Below are positions 8,177 through 16,155 of a DNA stretch of 64,000 bases, in pieces; position 1 is the stretch's first letter, and each line of letters opens with the position of its first letter. The notes under the pieces were generated by a model. The model was not told where the DNA came from, did no database searches, and saw only the letters and a program-made list of their open reading frames with translations. The translations under genes and the position numbers were made by a program. The stretch is from Dietzia timorensis (GTDB taxonomy: Bacteria > Actinomycetota > Actinomycetes > Mycobacteriales > Mycobacteriaceae). The stretch lies in NCBI RefSeq assembly GCF_001659785.1, contig NZ_CP015961.1, forward strand, positions 372,001 through 436,000. The letters are read 5' to 3'.

Positions 8177-8932
8177 ATGGCCGGCAACACCTCCGACCCG
8201 GGAGCCAGTGTCGCCTCGCGCCTGCTGACCGTTCTCGGCGCCTTTGACGATGAGCACCGGGCGATGACGCTGAGCCAGATTGCGCGTCGGGCGGGTCTAC
8301 CGCTGCCGACCACTCACCGATTGGTGGCCGAACTGGCCACCTGGGGCGGCTTGGTGCGGCGGCCGACCGGCGAGTACGTGGTGGGTCGCCGGATCTGGGA
8401 GCTCGCACTACTGGCGCCGACCCAGACCGGCCTGCGCCAGATCGCTGAGCCGTTCCTCCACGACGTGTACGGCGCGACGCTGGCCACCGTGCACCTCGCG
8501 GTGCGCGAGGGCGCCGAGGTGTTGTACCTCGACCGGCTGTCCGGCACGGCGTCCGTCCCGATCGTCAGCACCGTCGGCTCCCGACTGCCGCTGCACTGCA
8601 CGGCGGTTGGGAAGGTGCTGCTCGCGCACGCGCCCGACGACGTGCTCGCCGAGACGCTCGGCTCGTTGACCCGGATGACGCCGTTCACGGTGACCCAGCC
8701 CGGGCTCCTGCGCCAGCAGCTGGCTCGGGTGCGGCGCCATGGGTATGCGACAACGGTCGAGGAGATGTCCCTCGGGGCGTGCTCGGTGGCCGTCCCCGTG
8801 CTTCGAGACACCGCGGTCGTCGCATCCCTGGGTCTTGTGGTTCCCCGCTTGACGAGGGACAGGACCCGCCTCGTCGGAGTCCTCCAGGCCGCGGCGTTCG
8901 GTATCGGCCGGGAACTGGCGTCAGGCGGGTGA
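8177..8932 (+). CDS. pcaR: IclR-family regulator of the pca operon (PcaR-like)
   Basis: 251 residues from the ATG at 8177, behind an AAAGGGGGG ribosome site. The N-terminal winged helix-turn-helix (residues ~12-70: MTLSQIARRAGLPLPTTHRLV) is followed by the IclR effector domain, with the conserved RLPLHCTAVGKVLLA segment and a C-terminal SVAVPVLRDTAVVASLGL. It is divergent from pcaH, which supports control of protocatechuate catabolism, with protocatechuate or 3-oxoadipate as probable inducer. An in-frame extension upstream overlaps pcaH and is rejected. Confidence 0.88.
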   Translation: MAGNTSDPGASVASRLLTVLGAFDDEHRAMTLSQIARRAGLPLPTTHRLVAELATWGGLVRRPTGEYVVGRRIWELALLAPTQTGLRQIAEPFLHDVYGATLATVHLAVREGAEVLYLDRLSGTASVPIVSTVGSRLPLHCTAVGKVLLAHAPDDVLAETLGSLTRMTPFTVTQPGLLRQQLARVRRHGYATTVEEMSLGACSVAVPVLRDTAVVASLGLVVPRLTRDRTRLVGVLQAAAFGIGRELASGG

Positions 8933-9052
8933 TGGGAAGGAGATCTGACGCGGGCTAGAGGGAGACAGGGGCCGACGCTGATCCATCTAGACCGATGTCC
9001 GGCGAAGTCGTACTTGAGGCATGAGAATCCAAAAAATCGAACCCCACGGAAT
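8933..9052. other. Short non-coding stretch after pcaR
   Basis: No convincing frame or hairpin terminator. It ends at the tandem repeat that begins at 9053. Confidence 0.4.
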
Positions 9053-9122
9053 CCGGGGCACACCAATGTGCCCATCAAACCCGGGGCACACCAATGTGCC
9101 CATCAAACCCGGGGCACTTCAG
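9053..9122. repeat. Two tandem 28-bp repeats plus partial third (orphan IS21-type end)
   Basis: Units 9053-9080 and 9081-9108 are identical (CCGGGGCACACCAATGTGCC then CATCAAAC). They are followed by CCGGGGCACTTCAG. The last 23 bases (9100-9122) recur exactly, in the same orientation, at 29747-29769 next to an istB fragment. This is therefore probably the right end of a lost IS21-type element. Confidence 0.7.
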
Positions 9123-9267
9123 AAGCGGTATTGCTCGCACCACAGCCTTGACCTGGAAGGGCAGGAATGCCAGCCATGAACTTTTTACCGCCCTGCCCAC
9201 GGGTGCGTAAGCGCAGCGTGCCGGAGATGGATGCGGCATCGGATGCCCCGGTGGCAGGTCACAGCGC

Positions 9268-10331
9268 GTGAGACATCCGGGCCGTGGATTCGCCGCTTTG
9301 GCTGTGGCCGTACTGGTGACTGTCTTAACAAACATGCCGGTGTTTCTCCTTGGGGCGCTGGCCACGGAGATCACCGCAACAATCCGCGTCCCGGCCTACG
9401 GGATCGGCCTGGCGGTAGGGGTCTACTGGGCTGCGGCCGCCCTCACCTCCGCGTGCACCGGTGTGATTGGTCGTGTGCTCAGCGAGAAAGGCATGGGCAT
9501 CGCCGCCTTGCTTCTGGCGGTCGTGAGCCTGACCGGCAGCGCGTCCTGGATCTCTGCGTGGCCGTGGCTAATTGTATGGGCATCCCTGGGGGGACTCGGG
9601 AACGGTCTCGGGCACCCTTCCTCCAACCACTTGCTCGTCACGCACATCCCAGCCGCCTCGTGCGGGCTGGCCTTCGGGGTGAAACAGGCCGCGGTCCCTG
9701 TGACGGGGTTGGTCGCCGGCGTTTCGATCCCGTTGGTTGCGTTGACTCTGGGATGGTCCATGGCCTTCCTGCTGATGGCTGTACTGGGCATGCTCGTACT
9801 GGTCCCCGTGGCCCGGACCCGGACCATGCCGGTCGTTATGGGTACGACCCGGCCGGCGGGGCAATGGGATACCCAGATGCGTTCGGCGTTGGTGCTGATG
9901 GCCGCGATGACGATGTTCGCGGGCGGTGCCGTTACGTCCGCCGTGGCCTTTGCCGTGATCGGCGCGCTGGAGCGGGGGATTGCAGTCGGCCCGGCTGGTG
10001 TGATTCTGGCCGTCGGCAGCGCCTTAGGAGCCGCGACCCGTATCGTCATTGGCGGAGTCGTCGATCGAGGCGGCGTGTCAGCACTTTCTCTGATCCAGAC
10101 AGCACTCATCGTCTGCGCCGTCGGGCTTTCACTCATGGCGATCCCCACCACCTGGAGCTACGTGGTAGGTGTCCTGCTAGCGGTGGGCCTGGGGTGGGGG
10201 TGGCCAGGTCTGGTGCACTTCCTCATCTCGCACATGGCGCCTGGGGCCACCGCAGCGGCCACCGGCATTGTCCAGACCGGCACGTACATCGGCAATACCA
10301 TCGGCCCCGTGCTCACCGGGGTGGCCCTTAG
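9268..10331 (+). pseudogene. MFS transporter, 5' part, interrupted by IS1380 copy A
   Basis: Encodes the first ~354 residues of a major facilitator transporter with about eleven hydrophobic helices. The N-terminal half is preserved, and GVKQAAVPVTGLVAG and VVDRGGVSALSL loops are visible. Read through, the frame runs 16 codons into the IS and stops, giving 368 residues with a foreign tail. Removing 10332-11996 plus one TTAG rejoins it in frame to 12001-12124, giving a normal 395-residue MFS protein. It lies between the pca and pht operons, so uptake of an aromatic acid is plausible but not shown. Upstream, 9123-9267 holds no other gene. Confidence 0.85.
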
Positions 10332-11996
10332 CCCCGCTGATTCACGGGCCGGTGTGACTGCTGCTGTCGGGTGACGGCGGGATCGATTTCGTGGGTGGGC
10401 GTGCGTGTGTGCCGGCTGGCGCTGCCGGTGGGCGGGTCCCCGGGTGGTGATGTCGTGGGCGGGCATGTGAGGTCAGGCTGGTTTGGGGATCGCGGCGATC
10501 GTGTTGAACACAGCGACGATCGCGACGGCCCAGGGCCATGTTTCCGGGATCTTCACTTTTCGCCGTCGGCCGCTGCGGACCAGCCGGGCTGCCACGTGAA
10601 GGAAGCGGTAGCGCAGTGCCTTGGGCTCGCACAACGCCAGGACTGCGGCCTCGCCGGTGCAAGCGAGCATCCGCGTCCAGGCAACGAGGTCCGCTGCGAT
10701 CATCACCGCGACGAGCCAGGCCTGGTTGAGCGCGAACCCCCGCGAAGGTAGCCGCCCGAGCCCGGTGTCCTTGGCGTGGCGTATCCGGTCCTCGACCCGG
10801 GCGTGAGCCCGATGCCTGGCCTCGAGGAATTGCAGCTGACCCGTGGCGGTGGTGTTGGTGACAAAAGCCTGGTAGCGCCATCCATCGATCTCCTCGAACA
10901 TCGACAACTGAGCACCCGGATGGGGCCGCTCGCGGCGCACGATCACCCGCATCCCGTCTGGCCACTTGGCGAGCATCCGTTGGGAGAGGAATCCGGTCAG
11001 CTCCGCGATGTCGGCCCCGTCACGAATGTCCCCGTTGGGGTTGAGCGCTGGTCCCCACGCGGCTTCGGGGCAGGTCGCGATGGCCCGGCGAATCGGGGCA
11101 GTGATGGAGAAGCCGACCGAGTACTCCACCTGTCGACCACGGACGCGGTTCTGCTCGGTGATCCAGTCGATCAGGTCGTGGGAGGCGCCGGCACCGTCGG
11201 AGCGGATCAGCAGATCACGCCGATGACTGGCGGGGATCTGCGCGATTGCCTGGCCCAGGACGTCGATGTGGTCGGCGGCGGTGTTGGACCCGGCGTTGCC
11301 TGGGCGCAAGCTCGCGGCGAGGAACTCTTCTGTGTTGTCGCACCACACGCCGATCGGGTGGTACCCGAACGTGCGCTTATACGTCGGCGCAGCAAGCTCC
11401 TTCTCGCTGTGAGTGACCACAATGGTGGCGTCCACATCGAGCACGACCGTCGATCCCAGATCCCGCCCCGCACACGCCGATGCGGGCACTCCGCCGGGCA
11501 GGTGGGACCACACGTGCCGCCGCGTGCGAGCCCGCGCCACCTGGATCTTCTTGCGCTTGCCGGCAGTGACCTCATCGAGCGTGCGCCACACCGTCGGCGC
11601 CGACGCCACTGGGCCCAGGGCGCCGGACTGGTGGCGCAGGACGCCGATGTCGGAGATGGACTCGCCGCCATCGGCGAGCATCACCGCGGTATCGATCAAC
11701 ACCCGGCCGCGATCGTGGATCGGGATGAACCGGCGGCGAGCCATGGCCCCTGACAGCTCGGCGGTCAGACCGACCTGATCAGCCAGAAGTCGAGGCACGA
11801 TAGCCCCGGCATGCGAGACCACCCCGACACCATCTGCAGTAACGGACAGACCGGCCGACCACGAAGTACGCTTCACCTACCGAGTGCTTTCTGCTGGAGA
11901 ACATGGAACCTTAGACAAGTCCCAGTTTCCCCTGTTCAGGAAGCACTTCGGTCTATTTTCGCCCAGCGATCCGCAGATTCCCATGAATCACCCGGG
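10332..11996 (-). mobile_element. IS1380-family element, copy A (1665 bp), TTAG target duplication
   Basis: The ends are inverted: CCCCGCTGATTCACGGG at 10332 and, reversed at the right end, CCCGGGTGATTCATGGG. Identical TTAG flanks occur at 10328-10331 and 11997-12000. It carries one transposase gene on the minus strand. It is three bases longer than copies B-D because of one extra codon in the transposase. Confidence 0.9.
10473..11876 (-). CDS. IS1380-family transposase (copy A)
   Basis: 467 residues, starting GTG (MKRTSWSAGLSV). It is a DDE group 1 transposase: VVLDVDATIVVTHSEKE carries the first acidic residues, LLIRSDGAGASHDLIDW the second, and VEDRIRHAKDTGLGRLPS the third region. It closely resembles copy B, with scattered substitutions (for example KKVKIPETWP versus RRVKIPETWP) and one duplicated Thr (NTTATGQ). 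It should be able to make a full-length protein. It shares ancestry with copies C and D but differs more from them. Confidence 0.93.
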   Translation of the reverse strand: MKRTSWSAGLSVTADGVGVVSHAGAIVPRLLADQVGLTAELSGAMARRRFIPIHDRGRVLIDTAVMLADGGESISDIGVLRHQSGALGPVASAPTVWRTLDEVTAGKRKKIQVARARTRRHVWSHLPGGVPASACAGRDLGSTVVLDVDATIVVTHSEKELAAPTYKRTFGYHPIGVWCDNTEEFLAASLRPGNAGSNTAADHIDVLGQAIAQIPASHRRDLLIRSDGAGASHDLIDWITEQNRVRGRQVEYSVGFSITAPIRRAIATCPEAAWGPALNPNGDIRDGADIAELTGFLSQRMLAKWPDGMRVIVRRERPHPGAQLSMFEEIDGWRYQAFVTNTTATGQLQFLEARHRAHARVEDRIRHAKDTGLGRLPSRGFALNQAWLVAVMIAADLVAWTRMLACTGEAAVLALCEPKALRYRFLHVAARLVRSGRRRKVKIPETWPWAVAIVAVFNTIAAIPKPA

Positions 11997-12124
11997 TTAG
12001 CCTCGGTAACTCGACACTGACCTGGGCGATGCTCGTCACTATGGCAACCGTCGCCGTGGTCATTTCCTTCTTCTTCGGGCTCCGACTGCGGAGAATCGAC
12101 TCTCTGGAATCGCCGCTGGCCTGA
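11997..12124 (+). pseudogene. MFS transporter, 3' part (last helix) beyond IS1380 copy A
   Basis: When joined to 10331, the frame continues SLGNSTLTWAMLVTMATVAV, then a hydrophobic run ending in FFFG, a basic RLRRID stretch and a TGA stop at 12122-12124. This supplies the missing twelfth helix and the cytoplasmic tail of the transporter starting at 9268. Confidence 0.85.
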
Positions 12125-12168
12125 GGTGGTCCTGTCCACAGCACCACCGTCACCGGCCGTCGAGATCC

Positions 12169-12969
12169 TTAAACGAGCAAGTTCTGGATTTCTTTGGCGA
12201 CTGTCTGGAGCATAGCTCCGAGTTCTGTGCGGAGTTGTTCAGTCATGCGGTGAGCGGGCACGGATACATTGATCCCGTAGTATCCTCCGCTCGGGCTGGT
12301 GATGGGAACAGCGACTGACATGACGCCGTCTTCGCTTTCTTCCTGGCTCGTTGAGTACCCGGTTTGCCGAATCGTTTCGAGGGCACGCTCCAGATCGGAA
12401 CGGGAAATGATAGATCCCTTGGTGAGACCCGGGAGCTCCTCATACGGGTACAGGGCATGCAGTTGTTCCGTGGTGAGTAGGCTCAGCATTGCTTTGCCCG
12501 TTGCAGTGCAGTTGGCAGGAAGCATCGCACCTTGACGTGAGGCAACGCGGACGGCACGTTGGCTTTCGATGGCCTCCAGAAAGTGTGCGTTCGAGCCTTT
12601 GAGCTCGGCAAAGTGCACCGTCTCTCCGGTTGCCTCGAATACCCTTTCCATTGCTGGACGAATTAGCGTTCCGATGTCGACGTGGCGCCGTATGGCGAAG
12701 GCGATGGAGCTGAGTGCTTGTCCGGGTTCGTACGCTTTGGTCTGAGGGTTCTGCCGTACGAAACCTCGGTAGAGGAGCATCCCCATGAGGCGATGGGCCG
12801 TAGATGACGCCACTCCGAGGTACTTGCTGGCATCGGTGAGCCGGATGCTCGGCCGAGTCTCGAAGAGCAGCAACAATCGGAGTGCGTTGTCGACGGATTC
12901 GATGGGGTACTGCGGAGGAGGGCCGTATCTGGAGTCGTCCTCCGCCCGTGATGCGGACATGAGCTTCAT
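12169..12969 (-). CDS. IclR-family regulator of the phthalate operon (PhtR/PadR-like)
   Basis: 266 residues from the ATG at 12969. A winged helix-turn-helix (IRLTDASKYLGVASSTAHRL, residues ~45-65) precedes the IclR effector domain, with conserved MLPANCTATGKAMLSLL and SVAVPITSPSGGYYGINVS. The gene follows phtC in the same direction, the position of phtR in actinobacterial phthalate clusters as I recall them. A longer frame starting at 13047 overlaps the phtC-type gene and is less likely. It probably responds to phthalate, but this is inferred from position. Confidence 0.8.
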   Translation of the reverse strand: MKLMSASRAEDDSRYGPPPQYPIESVDNALRLLLLFETRPSIRLTDASKYLGVASSTAHRLMGMLLYRGFVRQNPQTKAYEPGQALSSIAFAIRRHVDIGTLIRPAMERVFEATGETVHFAELKGSNAHFLEAIESQRAVRVASRQGAMLPANCTATGKAMLSLLTTEQLHALYPYEELPGLTKGSIISRSDLERALETIRQTGYSTSQEESEDGVMSVAVPITSPSGGYYGINVSVPAHRMTEQLRTELGAMLQTVAKEIQNLLV

Positions 12970-13015
12970 GTTACTGACCGGGGGTTCAGTCTCTGTCCGG
13001 CTAGGGCGCAGGCCA

Positions 13016-13765
13016 TCAACGAGGCTCACCAAGTCGTGCGAGTTCATGTCTCCAAGCAGTCTCTGTGTTGAATGCTCCTCCGAGGTCGGGCAGTTCGGCC
13101 ATATCGGCGTCGGGCAGATCGACGAGGTGCCCACCAGCCGAAGTCACTTGCAGTGCCAACCCGGACAGGCCGTCCACGCTGATGGCCTGGAGAACTGCTT
13201 GCTCGACGGTTTCGGCCGCGCTGGTGAGGCCGTGGCCCCGCAGCACAACAACGGGCCTTGTTCCCATAGCATCGGCCATTTCGGTGGCGAGCCGACGGTC
13301 GCGGATGAGTACTCCGCGGGGATAGACGGGCACCCCGTTGGCGGCGAGGCGGGCTCCGGGAATGTCGTACGCCCCTACGATGGGGCGTACTGCAAGCCCT
13401 GCCAGGTCGGCGGCAACCACTCGCGGGGGATGGGCGTGAACGACAGCCCGGATGTCTGGGCGGCGCCGGAAGAGCTCGGTGTGCAGCGGCAGTTCGTTGG
13501 GGACCGTGTATCCGCCCGCGAGCTCGCCGTCGGCGGCGGGATTGCCGTCGAGGTCCACCATGCGGATGTCTTCGGCTTGCGTATACGCCAGTCCGCGTTC
13601 GTACGGGCCGCGACAGCGCACCAGCAATGTGCTGTCGGTAATTTTCAGGCTGATGTGACCCAAGATTCCATCTGCAAGGCCCCGATGGGCCAAGACCCGG
13701 CAGGCGAGGGCGATACGTTCCCGGCTGACGCTCTCGGTCTGGGGCAGCAAGTTTCCGGGTGTCAT
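13016..13765 (-). CDS. phtC: Class II aldolase/adducin-family decarboxylase, probable 3,4-dihydroxyphthalate 2-decarboxylase
   Basis: 249 residues. It has the class II aldolase fold: LGHISLKI and VVHAHPPRVVAADLAG carry metal-binding His residues, and VVLRGHGLTSAAETVEQAV carries the third. In phthalate operons a protein of this fold (PhtC/PadC) removes the 2-carboxyl from 3,4-dihydroxyphthalate to give protocatechuate. Next to a ferredoxin reductase and downstream of phthalate dioxygenase genes, that is the best assignment. The start overlaps the reductase stop (ATGA at 13762-13765). A sugar-phosphate aldolase role is unlikely here. Confidence 0.8.
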   Translation of the reverse strand: MTPGNLLPQTESVSRERIALACRVLAHRGLADGILGHISLKITDSTLLVRCRGPYERGLAYTQAEDIRMVDLDGNPAADGELAGGYTVPNELPLHTELFRRRPDIRAVVHAHPPRVVAADLAGLAVRPIVGAYDIPGARLAANGVPVYPRGVLIRDRRLATEMADAMGTRPVVVLRGHGLTSAAETVEQAVLQAISVDGLSGLALQVTSAGGHLVDLPDADMAELPDLGGAFNTETAWRHELARLGEPR

Positions 13766-14997
13766 GACGCCCTCCTCGGCGGTGGCTCCAACTGGGGTTC
13801 GAGCTTGGCGCGCAGATCCTGCACCGTGATGCCCCTGGCCATGCCCAGACGGCAGGCAATGAGGGCTTTGGGCCAGTTCACGATGGCTGCGCCCCGGACG
13901 GTGGTGCCGTCGATGGTGTAGAGGGCGGCGAACTTGCCGTGGACCTGCGGGTGTCCGATGAGGACGTGGTCGACATTGCCTCCGACGCGTCCCACGACCT
14001 GGATCTTCCAGTCGTGCTGGTCGCTCCACACGTATTCAATGGGCGTGTAGGCGCGCGGCTGTTCCGGATGGATGATGTTGTAGGCCACGCAGGCGGCCTG
14101 TTCCACCGCGTTAGTCCAGTGCTCGGTCCTGACGTCCTCGCCGTGCTTCTGGTGGCGCCAGCGGGCTACGTCGCCGACGGCGTACACGTTCGCAGCGTCG
14201 AGGGCTTGACAGTACTCGTTGAGCACGACCCCGTTGTCCACCAGCAGGCCGGATGCGCTAAGCCAGGAGTCATTGGGGATGACGCCAATACCGATCAGCA
14301 CGGTGGCCGCCTGAACGCTCTCACCGTTGGTCAGGTGGAGGGAGAAGTTGCCCTCCTCGCCTTCGATAGCTTCCACTCCGGTGCCGAACATGGTGTCGAC
14401 CCCGTTGTCCTGGTGAAGGTCTGCGAACCACTGGCCGATCTCAGGGTTAAAGAGGCGGCTCATGGGCACGGGCACCGGGTCGATGACGGTGACCTCCAAT
14501 CCCAGGCCGCGGGCGGTGGCTGCCGCTTCGGCGCCGATGAACCCTGCCCCGATAACGGCCAGCGCCCCACCCCGGAGAAGGTCCCCACGTAGTTCGCGGG
14601 CGTCCTCAAGGGTGCGCAGCACGTGAATCCCTGGAGACTGGCCCCAGGGAGAGGGCCGGGGTGATGCTCCGGTGGCAATGACGAGGTTGTCGTAGCGAAG
14701 GGGGTCATGCCCTTCAAGCTTCAGCAGGTTCTCGGCGACGTCCAGATCGACAGCGCGGTGCCCCAGCAAGAGTTGGATGTCCTCGGCATCGGCCTGCTCC
14801 TGTGTCAGCAGCCGGATAGAGTCCTCGTCGGCGGATCCCGCAAGAACGGATTTCGACAATGGCGGCTTATCGTAGGGAAGTTCGGTCTCTTCTCCCACGA
14901 GGATGATCTCCCCCTTATAGCCTTCCAGCCGGAGGGACTGCGCGGTGCGCACCCCGGCAATGGAGGACCCGACGACGACGACGGTGCCCGGGCTCAT
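13762..14997 (-). CDS. phtAd: Ferredoxin reductase of the phthalate dioxygenase system
   Basis: 411 residues. FAD/NAD-binding reductase of the BphA4/rubredoxin-reductase type. The FAD dinucleotide motif VVGSSIAGVRTAQSL is at residues ~7-21. The NAD motif IGAGFIGAEAAATARG is at ~150. The second FAD motif ANVYAVGDVARW is near 275, and a C-terminal reductase domain follows. It passes electrons from NADH to the ferredoxin encoded just upstream, whose stop it overlaps by 4 bp. It may also serve the second dioxygenase in the window, whose own reductase gene is not seen. Confidence 0.9.
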   Translation of the reverse strand: MSPGTVVVVGSSIAGVRTAQSLRLEGYKGEIILVGEETELPYDKPPLSKSVLAGSADEDSIRLLTQEQADAEDIQLLLGHRAVDLDVAENLLKLEGHDPLRYDNLVIATGASPRPSPWGQSPGIHVLRTLEDARELRGDLLRGGALAVIGAGFIGAEAAATARGLGLEVTVIDPVPVPMSRLFNPEIGQWFADLHQDNGVDTMFGTGVEAIEGEEGNFSLHLTNGESVQAATVLIGIGVIPNDSWLSASGLLVDNGVVLNEYCQALDAANVYAVGDVARWRHQKHGEDVRTEHWTNAVEQAACVAYNIIHPEQPRAYTPIEYVWSDQHDWKIQVVGRVGGNVDHVLIGHPQVHGKFAALYTIDGTTVRGAAIVNWPKALIACRLGMARGITVQDLRAKLEPQLEPPPRRAS

Positions 14998-15191
14998 GCG
15001 TCCTCTACCACCAGTGCGGAGACCGGGCAGCTGCGCGCGGCTTCGGTGACGCGGGCGCGGTCGGCTTCGGGGACTTCGGTCTGGAGCAGCACGACGATCC
15101 CGTCGTCGTCCAGGTCGAAGTAGTCAGAGGCTCCGACGACGCAGTTCGCGTATCCCTGACAGGCCTGCAGATCGGCTTTTACAACGGGCAT
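14994..15191 (-). CDS. phtAc: [3Fe-4S]-type ferredoxin of the phthalate dioxygenase system
   Basis: 65 residues. Cysteines occur as CQGYANC near residue 11 and CPVSAL near 55. The spacing CX5C...CP, with a residue other than Cys in the central position, fits actinobacterial [3Fe-4S] ferredoxins. It should transfer electrons from the adjacent reductase to the Rieske centre of the dioxygenase. The start ATG at 15191 is preceded by an AAGGAG-like site. The gene lies between the small accessory ORF and the reductase. Confidence 0.88.
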   Translation of the reverse strand: MPVVKADLQACQGYANCVVGASDYFDLDDDGIVVLLQTEVPEADRARVTEAARSCPVSALVVEDA

Positions 15192-15239
15192 GGTCGAACT
15201 CCTTAGCTTGAGACGGTGGTGCTCTGGCGGTTGGGGTGT

Positions 15240-15545
15240 TTATTCGTCTTCGGCCACGAGCGGCCCGAAAGGGTGTCCGATCATGGCCGAGAACGTGGCC
15301 GGGGCCTGCCAGGTCAGGGACTCCAGTTCCAGCGGACAGAGCGTTACCCACTGGCCCGAACGAGGAGATTGAATCATCAGCCGCGAACCGTTGCGGGTCT
15401 CGATGCGGGTGACCTGGACCTCCGAGAACTCGTTAGCGATCACGATCGGCTTGCCGGTGACGTGCTCTTCGAGCCGGCGGCGTTCCTCGGTGGCCTGGAT
15501 CGCCGCGAGGCGGTCTTCCTCCTCGCCTTCCCATTCCAGTTTCAC
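15240..15545 (-). CDS. Small dioxygenase-operon accessory protein, LESLTW family (copy 1)
   Basis: 101 residues from a GTG that overlaps the beta-subunit stop (GTGA at 15542-15545). The N-terminal third is a charged helix (EEEDRLAAIQATEERRRLEE). The C-terminal part has NEFSEVQVTRIETRNGSRL, ..LELESLTWQAP and HPFGP. It clearly resembles the protein at 24847-25158. In related clusters small proteins of this type are often labelled dihydrodiol dehydrogenase, but there is no GxGxxG or catalytic tetrad and the length is too short for one. A role in dioxygenase assembly or electron transfer is inferred only from strict linkage to the beta subunit. Confidence 0.75.
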   Translation of the reverse strand: MKLEWEGEEEDRLAAIQATEERRRLEEHVTGKPIVIANEFSEVQVTRIETRNGSRLMIQSPRSGQWVTLCPLELESLTWQAPATFSAMIGHPFGPLVAEDE

Positions 15546-16153
15546 AGGAAGATCGCCAGGTTCTGCATGCGGATGACCGACTCGTCGACCATGATGGTGC
15601 GACGGGCCAGCTCCCACCCGGACCCGGATGAGGTACGGCGGAGGAGATCCTCGCGTCCTGCCGAGACAGTGGAGGACTCCCCGACGTCACCACGGCTGCG
15701 GAAGAGAAGAACCGCCGAGTCCACGATGATCTCTTGCGGGTCGGGGGTGCGGAAGGTGCGCACGTTGGTGATGTAGTGGCGCAGCCGTGATGGGGGGTCT
15801 TCGGTCCACGCGTGCTCGGTGGCGAAGCGTGCCACGCGGCGACTGAGCGAGTACTTGTTCTCGTCCCAGTGCGCCATCCCCGGTGAGGTGGAGTATCCGG
15901 CGCCCAGGGCAGTGGTGACGCGGACGGGCATGAGATAGTGCACGTCATCGGCGATCCGGGAGAGCCACTCGTCGTAGTCCTGGGCGTCCAACAGGTACGC
16001 CTCATCGACCAGCCAACGATGCGCCTCCAGGTGAAGTTCATCGTTGAAAGGCAGGGTCTGCCCCGTCCGCTGAGTACGCGGGGCGTGGGCTCCCAGCGCC
16101 GATTGTTCGGACAGCGTCAAGTTCTCGTTCTCGTGTGCCGTTCCAACACTCAT
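15542..16153 (-). CDS. phtAb: Phthalate dioxygenase small (beta) subunit
   Basis: 203 residues from the ATG at 16153. Ring-hydroxylating dioxygenase beta subunit with the cone-shaped NTF2-like fold: LEAHRWLVDEAYLLDAQDYD, EWLSRIADDVHYLMPV and RRTIMVDESVIRMQNLAIFL are family segments. It forms an alpha3beta3 complex with the protein encoded just upstream. The frame is open farther upstream only through the alpha gene. Two bases separate it from the alpha stop, and it overlaps the next small ORF, so the operon is tightly coupled. Confidence 0.9.
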   Translation of the reverse strand: MSVGTAHENENLTLSEQSALGAHAPRTQRTGQTLPFNDELHLEAHRWLVDEAYLLDAQDYDEWLSRIADDVHYLMPVRVTTALGAGYSTSPGMAHWDENKYSLSRRVARFATEHAWTEDPPSRLRHYITNVRTFRTPDPQEIIVDSAVLLFRSRGDVGESSTVSAGREDLLRRTSSGSGWELARRTIMVDESVIRMQNLAIFL

Positions 16154-16155
16154 GA

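Noticed and set aside
9053-9122. 28-bp tandem repeats as a CRISPR array
   Set aside because: The units are directly adjacent without spacers, there are only two, and they match an IS21 terminus at 29747.
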